The notes under the pieces are model-generated. The model was not told the DNA's origin, did not search any database, and worked only from the letters and a program-made list of their open reading frames with translations. A program made the position numbers and the translations under genes. From Symbiodinium natans (lineage: Eukaryota > Sar > Dinophyceae > Suessiales > Symbiodiniaceae), in NCBI GenBank assembly GCA_905221605.1, contig CAJNDS010002516.1, positions 1-64,000 on the forward strand: DNA of 64,000 bases. The letters are read 5' to 3'. Shown here piece after piece: positions 28,975 to 42,200 of the stretch (positions are counted from its first letter, which is position 1; the number at the start of each line of letters is the position of its first letter).

Positions 28975-31900
28975 TTTAGGGGTTAGGGTGTGGGTTTTGC
29001 GGGTTTAGGGTTTTCTTGGTGTTTGGGGGTTTTAGGGTTTATGGCTTTTTCGGGTTTAGGGCTTTGTAGGGTTTAGTTTTTTTTTTTGGTTTAGGGCTTT
29101 TTAGGGTTTAGGGGTTCTTAGGGTTGTTAGGGTTTGGGGCTTTTTAGGGGTGTCGGGCGCTTTAGGGTTTATATAGGTCTTTTAGGGTTTGGGGGTATTG
29201 AGGGTTTAGGGTTAAGTGTTGTTGAGGGTTTTGGGGTTCAGGGTTTCGGGCGTTTCGGGGTTGGGGTTTTGTTAGAGTCAAGGGCTTATTTTAGGGTTCG
29301 GGGTTTTTGGGGTTCAGGCTTTTAGGGTCTTGTGCTTTTTAGGGTTTAAGGGGTTTTTTAGGGCTTAGGGCTTTTTAGGGTTTAGGGTTTGTGAGGGTTT
29401 AGGATCATTTTATGGGCTTAAGGCTTTCAAGATGTTTTTGGGTTTAAGGTTTGTTTTTTTTGGTAGGGTTTAGGTTTTCTTAGGGTTTAGGGCGTCTTGA
29501 GGGTTTAAGGTTCAGGGGATTTTAGGGTTTAGGGCTTTTTCGGGTTTAGGGCTTTTGGGGTTTAGCTAGGGTTTAGGGGCTTTTAGGGTTTGGGCTTTTT
29601 CGGGCTTGGGTCGTTTTAGGGTTTAGGGCTTTTTAGGGTTTAGAGCTTTGCAGGGTTTAAGGTTTTTTTTTTGGGTTTAGGGCTTCTTCGGGTTTGGGCC
29701 TTTTTAGGGTTTAGGGCTTTTTAGGGTTCAGGTTTGGGTTTTTAGGGTTTAGGGGTTTTTGGGGTTTAGAGCTTTGTAGGTTTTTGGGGTTTATGCATGT
29801 TTAGGGTTTAGGGCCTTTTAGGGTTTAGGGTTTTTTAGGGTTTGGCTTTTCAGGGTTTAGGGTCTTTTCGGGGTTTGGGCTTTGTAGGGTTTAGCGTTTT
29901 CTAGGGTTCAGCGGTTTTTGGGGCTTAGGGCCTTGTAGGATTTAGGGCTTCTCAGGGTTTAGAGCTCTGTTCGAGTCAGGGGTTTTTAGGGTTCTTAGCG
30001 TTTAGGGGCTTTTAGGGTTTGGGCCTTTTTGGGTTTTAGGGCCTTTCAGGGTTTCAAGGGTTTTTCGGGTTCTTAGAGTTTTTAGGGTTCAGGTCCTTTG
30101 GGGCTTTATAGTGTCTTTTCGGATTTTGGGCTTTGTAGCTTTTTAGGGTGTAGGAATTTTTGGTTTTAGGGGTTTTTAGGGTTCAGGGGCAAGGGTTGCA
30201 AAAATTCAGGGTTCAGGGATTTTTAGGGTTCAGGGTTTTGGCTTCAGGGCTTTTGAGGGTTTCGGGTATACAGGGTTTAGGGCTTTTAGGGTTTAGGGTC
30301 TGTTAGGGTTCAGGGTTTAGGGTTTAGGGGCTGTTTAGGGTTTAGGTTTTTTTTTGGGTTTACTCTTGTTTTTTCGGGTTTAAGGGTTTTCAGGGTTGAG
30401 GGGATTTTAGGGTTTAGTTCTTTTTTAAGGGTTCAGGGCTTTTTAGGATTTAGGAGTTCTTAGGGTTTACGGCTTTTTTCGGGTTTAGGTTTTCTGTTAA
30501 GGCTTTTTAGGGTTTAGGGCTTTTTAGGGTTGATTGTTCTTTTTGTTTGGGGGGGTTTAGGGCTTTTAAGATTTTTGTGGGTTTAAGGGTTTTCAGGGTT
30601 GAGGGTTGTTTAGGGTTTAGTTTTTGTTTTAGGGTTTAGGGCTTTTTGGGGTTTATTGCTTTTTAGCTTTTAGGGGTTTTTAGGGTTTAGGGCTTTTTAG
30701 GATTTCGGGGTTTTCAGGGTTTACGGCTTTGTAGGTTTTAGTTTAATTTTTTAAGGTTTTTGGGGTTTTTAGGGTTTAGGGCTTTGTAGGGTTATTATTT
30801 TGTGTTTTTTTTGGGGGGGAGTAAGGCTTTTAAGGTTTTTGTGGGTTCAAGGGTTTTCAGGGTTCAGGCTTTTTTAGGGTTTAGGTTTGTTTTAGGCTTT
30901 AGGGCTTTTTAGGGTTTATTGTTTTTTTAGGGTTTAGGGCTTTTTGGGGTTTGGGCTTTTTCGGGTTTGGGCCTTTTTTGGGTTGGCTTTTTCGGGTTTA
31001 GAGCTTTGCAGGGTCTAGGGGTTTTTAGGGTTTAGGGCCTTTTTAGGGTTTAGGGCGTTTTAGGGTTTAGGTTTGTTTTTTTTTTTTTTTTTTAATGTTT
31101 AGGGGTTCTGGGGTTTAGAGCTTTGTAGGGTTTAGGGTTTTTTGGGTTCAGGGGATTTTTGGGTTTATGCATGTTTAGGGTTCAGGGCCTTTTAGGGTTT
31201 AGGTTTTTTTAGGGTTTGGGGCTTTTCAGGGTTTAGGGTCGTTTAGGGGTTTGGGCTTTGTAAGGTTTAGCTTCTAGGGTTCAGCGGTTTTTGGGGCTTA
31301 GGGCCTTTAGGATTTAGGGCTTTTCAGGGTTTAGAGTTTTTTTTCGGTTCAGGGGTGTTTAGGGTTCTTAGCGTTTAGGGGCTTTTAGGGTTTGGGCCTT
31401 TCTTTTGGGGCTTTATAGGGTCTTTTAGGGTTTTGGGCTTTGTAGGGTTTAGGATTTTTTAGGGTTTAGGGCAGGGTTGTTCAGGGTTTCGTGTTCTTTA
31501 GGGTTCAGGGTTTTGTGCCTTCAGGGCTTTTGAGGGTTTAGGGTTTAAAGGGTTTAGGGCTTTTAGGGTTTAGGGTCTGTTAGGGTTCAGGGCTGTTTAG
31601 GGTTTAGGGGCTGTTTAGGGTTTTAGATTTTTTTGGGCTTAGGGCTTTTGTTTTTTTGGGTTTAAGGGTTTTCGGGGTTGGGGTTTTTAAGGTTTAGTTT
31701 GCTTTTTAAGGGTTTAGGGCTTTTTAGGATTTGGGGGTTCTTAGGGTTTACGACTTTTTGCGGGTTTAGGTTTTTGTTAAGGCATGTTAGGCTTTGGGGC
31801 TTTTTAGGGTTTATTGTTTTTTTTGTTTGCGGGGGGGGGGGGGGGGGGGGTGGGTTTAGGGCTTTTAAGATTTTTGTGGGTTTAAGGGTTTTCAGGGTTG

Positions 31901-32180
31901 AGGGTTTTTTAGGGTTTAGGTTTTTTTTAGGGTTTGGGGCTTTTTGGGGCTTATTGCTTTTTAGCGTTTAGGGGTTTTTAGGGTTTTGGGCTCAGGGGAT
32001 TTTTTGTTTTAGGGTTTTTCGGGTTTAGGGCTTTTTAGAGTTTAGCGCCTTTTCGGATTTGGGGGTTTAGTTTAGGATTTAGGGGTCTAGGCGGCGTTTT
32101 TGGGGTTTAGGGCTTTTTATGGCTTTGGGGTTTTTAGCGTATAGGGCTTTTTGGGGTTTAGGGGTTTTGGGCGTGTAGGG
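28975..32180 (+). repeat. 3.2-kb degenerate TTTAGGG interstitial telomeric array
   Basis: Almost every 10-20 bp contains agggttt. The common motif is gggctttttagggttta, a telomere unit alternating with a ctttt spacer, all with the G-rich strand on plus. The array contains its own long duplication: about 29.82-30.65 kb corresponds to about 31.19-31.95 kb, sharing phrases such as ttcagcggtttttggggctt. Homopolymers of T (about 31078-31093) and G (31831-31850) interrupt it. The open frames in it (Gly/Phe/Leu-rich) are by-products of composition. It is either a relic of an end fusion or telomere healing, or a telomere-derived satellite. Confidence 0.9.
31831..31850 (+). repeat. Run of 20 G
   Basis: A homopolymer of 20 G in the telomere-like array. 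The paralogous position in the other array copy (about 30549-30555) has only seven G. It is a likely quadruplex-forming and sequencing-error-prone site. Confidence 0.85.
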
Positions 32181-32199
32181 CTTTTTGGGGTTTGTTTTT

Positions 32200-34026
32200 G
32201 TTTTTTGCTCGTGTGCCAAGCAGCCCCCCAAACAGGTTGCTAAGCGACACAAAAAAGCTTGCTAAGCGACCCCTTTACTGAAAATAGAGATCAGTTCGCC
32301 AAGTGCCAGAGACAGAGCAGCCATGTTGTACTGCAACGCGCATTAATCTGATGTTGGGCTATGCTGTCCATTCATGCACAATGTTCATGAAGCCTTAGAA
32401 CTGTTGTTGAGATGTCCCATGTTGTCTGTTCATGCATTCACTTCGTTTACGCGCGTTAATTATGATCAGAGTCTTTGAGCGGCTCTGTGTCAAAAGTTGT
32501 TAAAAAGACTGATCATCCTGGGGAGTTTAGGTACAGCATTAAAGGGGGAACAAGGCCCATTTAGTTCATGTGAAATATAAGGCCTTTTCGGACACTTTTT
32601 GTGCGGCGTGTTAAACGACTCATTTCGCCGCACACGTCAATACTAAATCCTTCGTGGCACACTGGGGTTTAAGATTCAACATTAACACAAGGGCGTACAG
32701 CATGAACGAGATTATGACGGCCGAATGAAAGGACCAAGAGAACGCCCGTCACACCCTCATTCCTCCGCCTCCATCCTGGGTGTTACCTTCGCGACTCTGT
32801 TACCGGGTCTTGTTAAGTGTTCTACCTCCAGCACCAGCCAGAAGACCTTCTAAAGTGAGCTGCAAAGAGCATGTCAAGTAGTAGCAGCGGCTGCAGTGCT
32901 CTGAATCTTCTTTGTGATGTCACCGTTTGGCGACAGGTCCATCATCATGTCGAGGCCTGCCCTTTCTTCAGTTGTCATATGTCGATCATGGCTGATCCAT
33001 AGTCTCAGTGGCTTGTGTAAGCTCGATCCCAGTATGCGCGTTTCGTGTTTGCCAGGACCGGCACAGACACCACGATGGTTCAGAGCACCAGGACAAGAAC
33101 GGTCCGATGAGACAAGCGCCACCGACTCGCGGTCAACTTCCGCATGCGGGTCACATCCAAAGCCATGGTCATTCTGAGGGCATCCAGTCTCAGACTGCAC
33201 AGCACGCGCCGCGTGTCCATCACCAGCAGCCCGCGCCATCACCCTCTTCTCGTGCAGGTGTCGAAGGAAGCAAACAGTCAGCACCAGCGCAACCCCACCA
33301 GCCCAGTCCAGGCCATCAGTCCCATCATAAGCCAAGTTCTCAGCACGTGGACGAACTTCATCGCAATCTTCCTGCTCGACATACTCACCAGGCGAGTGCA
33401 CACTGAGACTCGGTCCTTGAGGTAGTGCCTTTCGCATGCCGTCCCGAGGATGCTGAGCGACCAGCAAGATCCTGGGAGGACCTATGTGTACCTGCGTCCA
33501 AGGTTTAGGGATGCAAGTCTTTCGAAGTCGAAGTACGAGAAGATGTGAGAACTGTTTCGGTAAGCCCCTTCCCAAGCAAGCGCTGTGCAGTTTTTTCAGT
33601 GACTTACTTCGGCAACTTACCAACTTGCGTGAGCCTGACACAAGCTGCGTCAAGTGTGTCCCCCCAAAGTGATGTTTGGAGGAGGACGGTCGGCAGCAGG
33701 CCCGAGAAACGTTGCCCGGGCCTGTGCTGCACTGATGGGCCCATTGTCATGACGCCATGGCCAAATCCAAGGCGAAACTCGCGTCCTCCAGTCGTCATGT
33801 CCCAGCGAGATGAGGATGGTGTCAGACCCAGTTCCGACGTGTGGCAGTCTGCAACCAAGCACCAAGCCGAGCTCTTTACTTTACAGCTGCAAAAGCTCTT
33901 AGGCCGGGCGATTCGCAGCTCTTCTCCCGCTCCAGGTGCGCTGTGTGCTCTCTGCGTGTGCTCCGTGCTCCTCGTTGTTGCTCAGAGCATCTCACCGAGA
34001 GCCCTCTCTCTCTCTCTCTTTCTTTT

Positions 34027-34069
<43 letters not shown>

Positions 34070-36270
34070 TTCTCTCAACGTCATGTGCGATGTTCATCCT
34101 GAAGGCTCTGAAAGTGAGGGCAATGTGGTGGCCGGCAGCACTCTGGCTTATTTGGCAGTCTCCAAGTTGTTTGACTGTTGTTTCTTGCATGATTGGATTT
34201 TGTTTGTGCACATCAGGGAAGACGATATCTTTGGCCACGGTCGCAGTCGTTGCTGCCTCACTGAACTCATCCATCCGATCCTTCATGGCTGCTTTGCTTG
34301 TGCGAAGTCTGTAGTGCAGCTTGGCAGGAACGGTTCAAGTCCTCTCCAGGCTCAATCCAAGATCTTTGCGGAGCAGCTTATTGCAGAGGAGCGGGAGTCG
34401 CTTGGGGCACAGCCTCTGGCATCCGACAGCACACAGAGCAGACAAATCGCCTCAGAACTGAACTCTGCCAAGGCTTTGTCCGCAGCTTCCCAGCCGAGTA
34501 TCTCTAGAAATATTGGCTGCAAATGCGAAGATTGCCGAGGTTGGACACCGCTCATCGGAAGCTGTGTCGCGGTATTCTTTGAACCTGAAGCTTGAAAGCC
34601 TTGTTCCAGGAACTCACATTCGTCTTCCGAGCCAAGCTGACAACGGAAGACCGCAAAATTCCGAATCAGGCCAAATCTCCACCAATACTGGTGGCCCAAT
34701 GGCCCTTGGAATGCTTCGGATGCAGAGAAGCCATCGCTGGTGAGGCTGCCAAGATGTTGCGCACAGGCATCGAGGCCTGCCCCCCAAACCGAGCAGACTT
34801 GGAGTGATGGTGTATCGCTGCATGCCGGACGCCTCGGCCCATGGGTTAAATGGTTTTCGTTTCCATGTGGTGCTCTAGTGCAGTTCCTTCTGCTTGAACG
34901 GGGACACGCGGCAAGCAACACTCTGCTATGCTCTGCTGCGCAGTTTAGGGTTGTTTCTGTGAGGGAGAATTCTGAATTCTGCTCCAGGCCCATAGCGATG
35001 AAAGCATGTGAGGCCTTCCATAAGACAAACAGAGGCTTTGCATTGTGGAGCTTCGCAGAAACCATGGCCCTGGGGGGCCAGAGAGAGAGGCTGGGCAGGC
35101 TGTCGAGAATTGGAGGTTTCCTCTGAACACAAAACGGTCGAGGCCGAGGCGAAAATGAGCACAGCATTAGAAAACCCGCGTCCCACAGCTAGGTCCCGTC
35201 TTCTTGCCTTTGCAGATGCAGAAGTGTGCCAAGGTGGAGTGGAAGGAGAATACAGCCGGCACAACAAATGACGAGCAAGCTGCGTATCTTGCCTTGAGAG
35301 CTGATGTTGATCCACACTTCAAACAATGAGTGGAGAAGCGCTGGAGTTGTCGGGTGGTGTGCCCATGAGGCTAGCACGAGCTGAAGATGAGCTTCTGGAG
35401 AAGAATTCTTTGTGGGATCCCATCTCACGTGGTGCAAAGCTTGCTTCGCCCCCATGTCTTGCAGACCATGTCTAAATTCGCATGCACATACGTTGGTATC
35501 GAGTCTTGGGCGATAGCTCAGATTCTGCCGCTGTCGGCATGTGACCTCATGAACGAGACCTTCTCGCTGGTTTTTTCCCGAGATTGCACGATCTTTCGGT
35601 TTCGGTCTCGATCTCTGTGCGTTTTGGCTGAGATGTGCAATCGCAAGAGGAAGCCTCATGCCCGGGCCCTGGCACAAGGGCTTTGGAGTGTCCGAGCAGA
35701 AGACGTGCACACAGGCTGACGGCAGCTCTGCTTCCCTCAGCGAGCAGGAGCCCAAGTTGGAGGAACAGCATCCAGAAGTTGCCTGCTGTGTATGAGACAT
35801 ATCTGTGTTGCCAAACACTGCAGTATTGATCCATTGCCAGAAAAGTATCTGAAAAAAGCAGCCTGGCCAGAGACAAGTCTGAGGCAGGGGAGCTCACTCG
35901 GCGAAGAAATGCAAGTTGAAGCTTCTCTTCGGCAGCTCCGTCCGGGAAGCCAGTCTGTTTCTGTGCAGCGCAAGGGTGTGGGCTTAAGGGGAATTGGATT
36001 TTGATGGTTTCTTGCGTCCACGATGCAGCATTTCATCCATTGTCAGATCAGATCGATACAAGAGGTGCCGGTCACAAGTGCAATCTTTCGCCTCTCACAA
36101 GTTATGTGGGCCTTCAGCTGATGGGCTCAAGTTGCGGAGATTGGCGGAGATCTGGGGTTTGCCGGTCCAAGGCGATCCTTGGCGAAATATCACTTGCCTG
36201 TATTGATCAAAGTCACAGACAACCGAAGTTGTTCAATGTTGTTGCGCTAAGTGTTGCACACTAAGGTGAT
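32200..36270. other. Gene-poor or unresolved exon-containing DNA
   Basis: No conserved protein could be assembled. Two exon-like plus-strand pieces deserve mention. At 35214-35330, after cctttgcag, there is MQKCAKVEWKENTAGTTNDE and on to a stop. At 35361-35440 there is PMRLARAEDELLEKNSLWDP. Longer minus-strand ORFs (32874-33653 and 34352-35167) show no domain and look like chance frames. Short tgctaagcgac repeats occur at 32240-32270. Confidence 0.35.
34003..34076 (+). repeat. CT microsatellite
   Basis: About 74 bp of (CT)n with a poly-T interruption. The Ser/Leu/Phe-rich plus and Arg/Glu-rich minus readings through it are not genes. Confidence 0.85.
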
Positions 36271-36276
36271 TCAGCC

Positions 36277-39200
36277 ATGATGCGAATCCCAGCAGTGGCA
36301 GCTGCGCGGGCGCTCTGCAGGAAGGGAGCAGGCTATGTCTGCAGAACGGTCCATTGTTTGCAGCTGGGATCGAGGATTCCACAGGCAATAGCGCTGACAC
36401 CTCATGTGCGGGCCTGCCCCTCGGTAGTTTGCAAAGCTTGCGGGCAATTCGTGCAGATCAGCGGATCATGCTTTTGATTCGGCTCGAGATGATCAAGGCT
36501 GGCATGGCTGGGCGACGGAGTCCACGGGGTCTGCGGCCTGCTGGTTGTCGCATGTTTGGCGGAGTTCAACGAGAATCCATGGAGATCGCACCTTAGTTGG
36601 CCCTTCAAAACACCAAGGCGTGAGACTGCAAATTCATGCCTTGCCGCACGGGCCCTGCCGACATCCGACCCCCGAAGTCGGAGAGCCCCAAGGATGCGCC
36701 ATGCCATTGGCATCATACAATCAGTCGCCTAGAGCACAGCTTTACCCCGCGGCAGCAGGATGAATGGGTGGGTGGGTTGGGGGTGGTTGGGTGCCTGGAC
36801 CCCACTCCCCTGCCAGCAACGATGTGTCGATGATGTTCAAGGGCGAGCGCGTGGCAGGCTCTTTGCAGACCCAGGCCCCTTTCCGGTTTCCGGTATTCTC
36901 CCTCTAACAGATGTTGTTTTTTTGTTAAAGTGCAGGGCGATGATGTTCGCCCTGGTCGTTTAAAGATTTCCGTGGCAGCGGCCCCACAAATCGTGCTGCA
37001 CTGTGATTTCGGATGTTTCTGGTGTTTAGGCCGGCCGGGGGCTGGGGGGAGTGCAGGTATGCGCAGGTCAAGCGTGCGGAAAATTTCCTGTGCTTCCGAA
37101 ACCCTGTGGATGATGCTCTGTCAAGTCGCGAGAAGAAGCATATACCGTGACCTGATACTCTGCAAAACGACACGGGCGACTCCAGTTCGGAAATGGTCCA
37201 CGCAGGAAAGTACTCCGCCGAAACTCTCCAGCGAAGACTCCTTTTCCGCTCCTCTTCACCAAGATTAGTACCGAAACCTGATAGTCGACCACGTACACAT
37301 CCGCGTGCCATGTTACACGGATCACAGTCATCCGACAGACGCACAAGTCCCAGGAAGATAACCCTTCTCAATGCAGCCCTGCTGACGCCCGGAAAACAGC
37401 ATCTCCAGCCTACACCCAGTGACTATCCAGAGCCATGTGGGTCTCGGTCCGCAGGGTCCAATGTTCAAGAGGCGAGGCTGCTTTAAATGTTCAAGGGGCC
37501 TGAAGTATCGAGCATTGGACATATTCTTCAACGCCAAGCAGGAATGATCCCTCTTTCTCTCTCTTTCTCTCTCTTTCTCTCTCTTTCTCTCTCTTTCTCT
37601 CTCTTTCTCTCTCTTTCTCTCTCTTTCTCTCTCTTTCTCTCTCTTTCTCTCTCTTTCTCTCTCTTTCTCTCTCTTTCTCTCGACACACGTAGAGTTGGTC
37701 ACGACGCTTCTCACGATGAATGTGTCGATTTGCGCAGCCATGCGCCAAGGTTCGATGTTCTGATCGTAGGAGGCGGCATTGGTTGTGCGTTCGCCAATGT
37801 GATCTCACTGAGTGAGTCTTTTTGGTTGCTGTTGCTGTCGATGCTATTGTGTTGCTTTTGCTGCATGTGCACTTTCCAGGCGGTCCTGCAGGGTTGGCAG
37901 CTGCCATCCGGGCAAAGCAGGTGGCGCAGGCCTCTGGACAAGAACTCAGTGCCGGGATCCCGGCAAAGCTTCGTGTGTTGCAATGGAGCAGCAGCACTCG
38001 CATGCTTAAAGCATGACCCTGTAGCGCCAGGTCTGTGTGGTCGAGAAGGGCCCAAGCCTTGAAGTACGTCGAGCGAAGTGGGGAGGTCCTCAACATTTCC
38101 CGTCTTGGTATCGGCCTGCTGAGGTGCCGAGGTTGGCGCACATATTCTGTCTGGCAATGTCTTTGAGCCCAGGGCGCTGGAGGCAGAGTCTGGCAGGCTG
38201 CTTTGATTGGCAGCGTTTCATGCTCATTTCTCATGTTCGAGAGGAGCTCTTCCCAGACTGGGAAGCTCGTGGTGCCCCCTTGGACACGCCGGTGACCAGT
38301 GACTCTTTCTATTGGTAGCTTGACGGCAAGCCGACAGAACCTTTTTTACCTTCAACGCCGACCTTGCCAGGCTGCCCAACGGGAAGCATGCAGTTCCACT
38401 TCCAGGTCCGCTCTTGCACATTGCCCCAGAGATGCGGCAGAAGGTGCTCACACCGAATCAGAAGGGTTAGCAGATCACAAGCATTCGAGTAAGCATTGAT
38501 TGAGTGGTGTTTCGTGGCCTCAGGGCAACTACGTGATCTCCTTGGGTCAACTATGCCGGTGGCTGTCCGAGCAGGCGGAGGAACTGGGCGTCGAGATTTA
38601 CGCAGGCGACAATGTCCTGGTAGCCCCGAGTTGATTTCCAAGATGTTGCAAAACTGTTTCGGGGGGACCCCAAGGCACAGTCAACGGAGTCCACGGCTCT
38701 CATCTTCCGTTCTTGGTCCAGTCATGTTCAAGTAGTGCAGAAAGATCTAAACGAATGGTTTGCCGCTGCTGATCATCACTTCCTCACCTTTGCATGAACG
38801 GTGCTGTCCGTCCGGAACCTTCTTTCTCGCGACGCATATGCTGTCCAGCGTTGCTCGTGATTTCTTTATCGAAGGTCGATGCCCAAGTGATTGCAGAAAC
38901 AGCCGGTAAGCTTGCTCCCGATCACCATCGACCCATGTGAAGTAACGTTAGCCGCTTGTATGTGCTCGCCGTCGGACTAGTGAATCAGCAAGCTAGTCCT
39001 TATCGCTCTTGCCACACAACCGTGCAGGCAAGGGAGCTAGTTGTTTCCCGTGCCATTGAAGGGTTCAGGAACTAAAGACTCTATGCGGTTCCCGCCTGCC
39101 TGCTGATGTTGATGGGCACTACGTGTTCGGCTTTTGCAGAAGATTGGGCTCCGCTGCCCTGCTGCTCCGTGTCATGAGCTCTGCCCCCCACTCCGCTCTA

Positions 39201-42200
39201 ATGCTCTGTTTCGCCGCTTCGCTGCTGTGCTCGGGGTAGGAGGGCTTTTGGGGGTATCTTGGATGCTTTACACCTCAGCTTCGCACTCCCTCATCGGGAA
39301 TTGATCTCGAAAGATGTTATTCTCGGAACGCTGCATAAGTGTAGTTCTCGTGTAGCCATGAACATCAAAGTGTATTTGCCACATTCAGCAGATGTAGGTG
39401 AGTTGCTTCACCTGTTCCGGGTGCCCAGAAGATGAGGTTTCAGGCCTTTATTTAACGCAGCAGGTCTAGACACTTGCCCTTGTGTCGGCGCACGTTTGAC
39501 TTTCTGGTGTTCATTCGCATCCAGTGCATTGGGGAAGTTTGATCCTGTCTTTGTTCACACCTTTACAATGGCTAGAAGCTATTCTTGATGTGAACAGGAT
39601 CATACACAGGCTTTCCAGCTGCAGGTTGCGCATCAACTGGTGTTCCGATTGGTTGCGATGACTCCTGTCAACCGGCCACTCGACGCGTCAAAACTGCCCT
39701 GCGCCAGCTTCGGTGCCAGCTTCCGTACCAGTTTCTGTATCCTCATACCATCCTTCACGCATCTTCGCACGAGATTTTAAATTTATCGGCCACTTTCACA
39801 CCAGCTTTCTCAATCAATGCCCTTGGAAATGCTGACTATTTTCAACATGCCTTAGGGTCACCCGGGCCCACCCGGTTTTTGTCCATGGCAGGTTTTGCGG
39901 CTGATGCTCCTGTTTTTGTCGATGGGGCCCTCGCTGGCGTGCAGCTTCGGGATGTCGGCATTGGCAAGGATGGCAAGGAAAAAGACACGTTTGAAGCAGG
40001 CCGATGTCCTCTCGTGCTTCTGAGTGTCCAATTGAAGGGGCCGTCTTAGTCCTCGAAGCTGCAAGGTATGCATCTGCTCGGCAAGCAGACCATTCTTGCT
40101 GAAGGCCATGCCAGTATCATTGATTGTTTGCAGTCTTTGCACTTCAATACTCCACAGGATCTTCTCCGGGGTAAACATCCGGCTGAATCAAAGCTGAGGC
40201 TGTCGCGGATCCCTGAGCGAGTTGCTAATGAAGCACTACGGCCTCAGGGAAGGCTCCGCCTCCGTTTCGCAGCTTTGCATCCCCTTTTTTCCAGACCCAC
40301 CCCACTGTCCCACAGGGTCCGTGTCCGAGCGCTGTGTGCTCTTAGAATCAGGCGTATCTCCGCAGCATTATGGCCTGGGCGTCAAGGAGGCGCCGTGCCC
40401 ATGTGTTCTCCGTTTCGTTCCTGATGCCGTCACTGACTAGGTTTGGGAGATCCTTCCTGAGAACCACCGTGCAGGGACGGTGACACACACAGTGGGCTGG
40501 CCATTGGACATGTGGAGCTACGGCGGCTCCTTCATCTATCACATGAAGCCAAATCTTTTGCACATAGGCTGGACCTCCCCCACATGCTTTCTGCTGTTTT
40601 GGAAGCCGTGGTTGAAGAGGCATGGTGGTTGGCCTGGACTATTCCAATCCATATATGAGCCTTGTACTAAATATGCGACTCGCCCTGGGGTTGCTTTGAC
40701 CTCTGAAACCTTCTTCTCATCTACTTCTGCTGGTGCCAAGGAGCCCCTACCAAGAATTCCAGCGGTTCAAGCAGCATCCTCGCGTGAAGGCACTGCTGGA
40801 GGCATCGTTGCGAGATTTAGGCATCGTTGCAAGATTCGGCTCAATTTGCATGCCATCAAATCGGATTCATGGTTTTCGTGGCTAAGGGAGGCACTTGCAT
40901 CTCCTATGGTGCACGGTGTCTTAATGAGGGCGGAGTTCAAGCTGTGCCGAAGCTCACCTTTCCTGGAGGAATGCTAACAGGAATCTTGGACACAAGTCTA
41001 GACTTGGTCCACGCTGGACTTGGTTCTGTGTTGTGAGAAGACACACGAAGATGTGCGCATTGCTGAGCGAAACCAGCAAGCGTAAGGCTGCAGTGCTGGC
41101 TTCTTGAATGTGCCCAAGATTAAGGGCAGCCACACAGCCATGAAGAGCCTTGGTTGCCTTGGTTGGCACAATGCAAGTCAATCCGGCATCTTCAAGTAGT
41201 CCCTGTCAGCTGCCGGAAAGTGTGCCAGGACTGGCATGCTGGCAGGAGCGGCCGCCGCTGAAGCAGTGCTGGAAGGAGGTGCCGGCCAAGAAGCACCTCA
41301 ACTGGACATAGCTGTGCTGAGTAAACATTTATGAGCTGAAAGAATGCTTCCGGCGCTTCATCAGCCATCACTTGACACGAACGAGGTGAAGAAGTATGAG
41401 GCCGACGTCCGCTCATCGTGGGTCTGGGATGAGCTGACGCGCGTTCGAAACTTCAAGCCCGTGACTGGCCAAGCACTGATTCGTGTTTACTTGCTGCGAC
41501 GACTGCTCCCTGACCCTTACGTGGAGTATGTTGGAGTGGCGTGCAGAGCGTGAAAATGCAAGGCCTGGCATGCGGGCATGTGGCCCGGCCTTAGCTACGG
41601 CGGCCTCACCTTGATGCTGAGCCGGGGCAAGGCCACCCGCTGGCCGCAGTATTGTTGCTGGATGTTGCGGGTGCCAGCAGATTGCTTCTGTGTTCTGGAG
41701 GAGCCTTGGACGTTCCGTTGGTCAAAGAAAGACAGTGACTTGGATCAACATTCTGTTTCATGCCTCGGATTGAAGCTTGCCACTCTTTGCATGACATGCT
41801 TTCACGACCTCGCTTCCAGCCGCTTCTTGCGCACTCGCTGTCTTGTGCACAGCGTGGTCTTGGGGCCGGGTTTCGATCAAACTTCCTTGGACAGTCCTGA
41901 GGCGAGTACACAAAGCCAGCAGCGGCTCCTTGTCTGTGAGGGTGTTGATACATGTGACAACGACAACGCTCACGGCCAAGGACTGCAGCAAGATAGAATA
42001 TCCAAAGCCTGACGGCATCGTTTCCTTCGATTTGCTGGAGAACTTGGCTCGCAGTGGGCTACTCAGAACGTAAAACGAGTGGTTGGGGTCTTCCTGATCA
42101 TCAATGGCAGTATTGGTGTTGGCACTGGACGCATGCTCCTCACGCTGTACAAAGCCGGGCTCTCTATGTTCCTTCATTTGCTTTGCCTCCGGCTTCTGTG

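Noticed and set aside
29134-31971. Gly/Phe-rich ORFs in the telomere-like array
   Set aside because: They come from TTTAGGG composition and carry no domain.
32874-33653. 259-aa minus-strand ORF as a gene
   Set aside because: No domain, and competing open frames of similar quality on plus. Probably a chance frame in GC-balanced DNA.
36100-36150. gggctcaag as a relic of the dinoflagellate spliced leader
   Set aside because: Only nine bases match and the upstream part of the leader is absent.
37328-38234. Minus-strand ORFs with ERERKREKE runs
   Set aside because: Antisense of the pyrimidine microsatellite in the ETFDH intron; the remainder is antisense to real exons.
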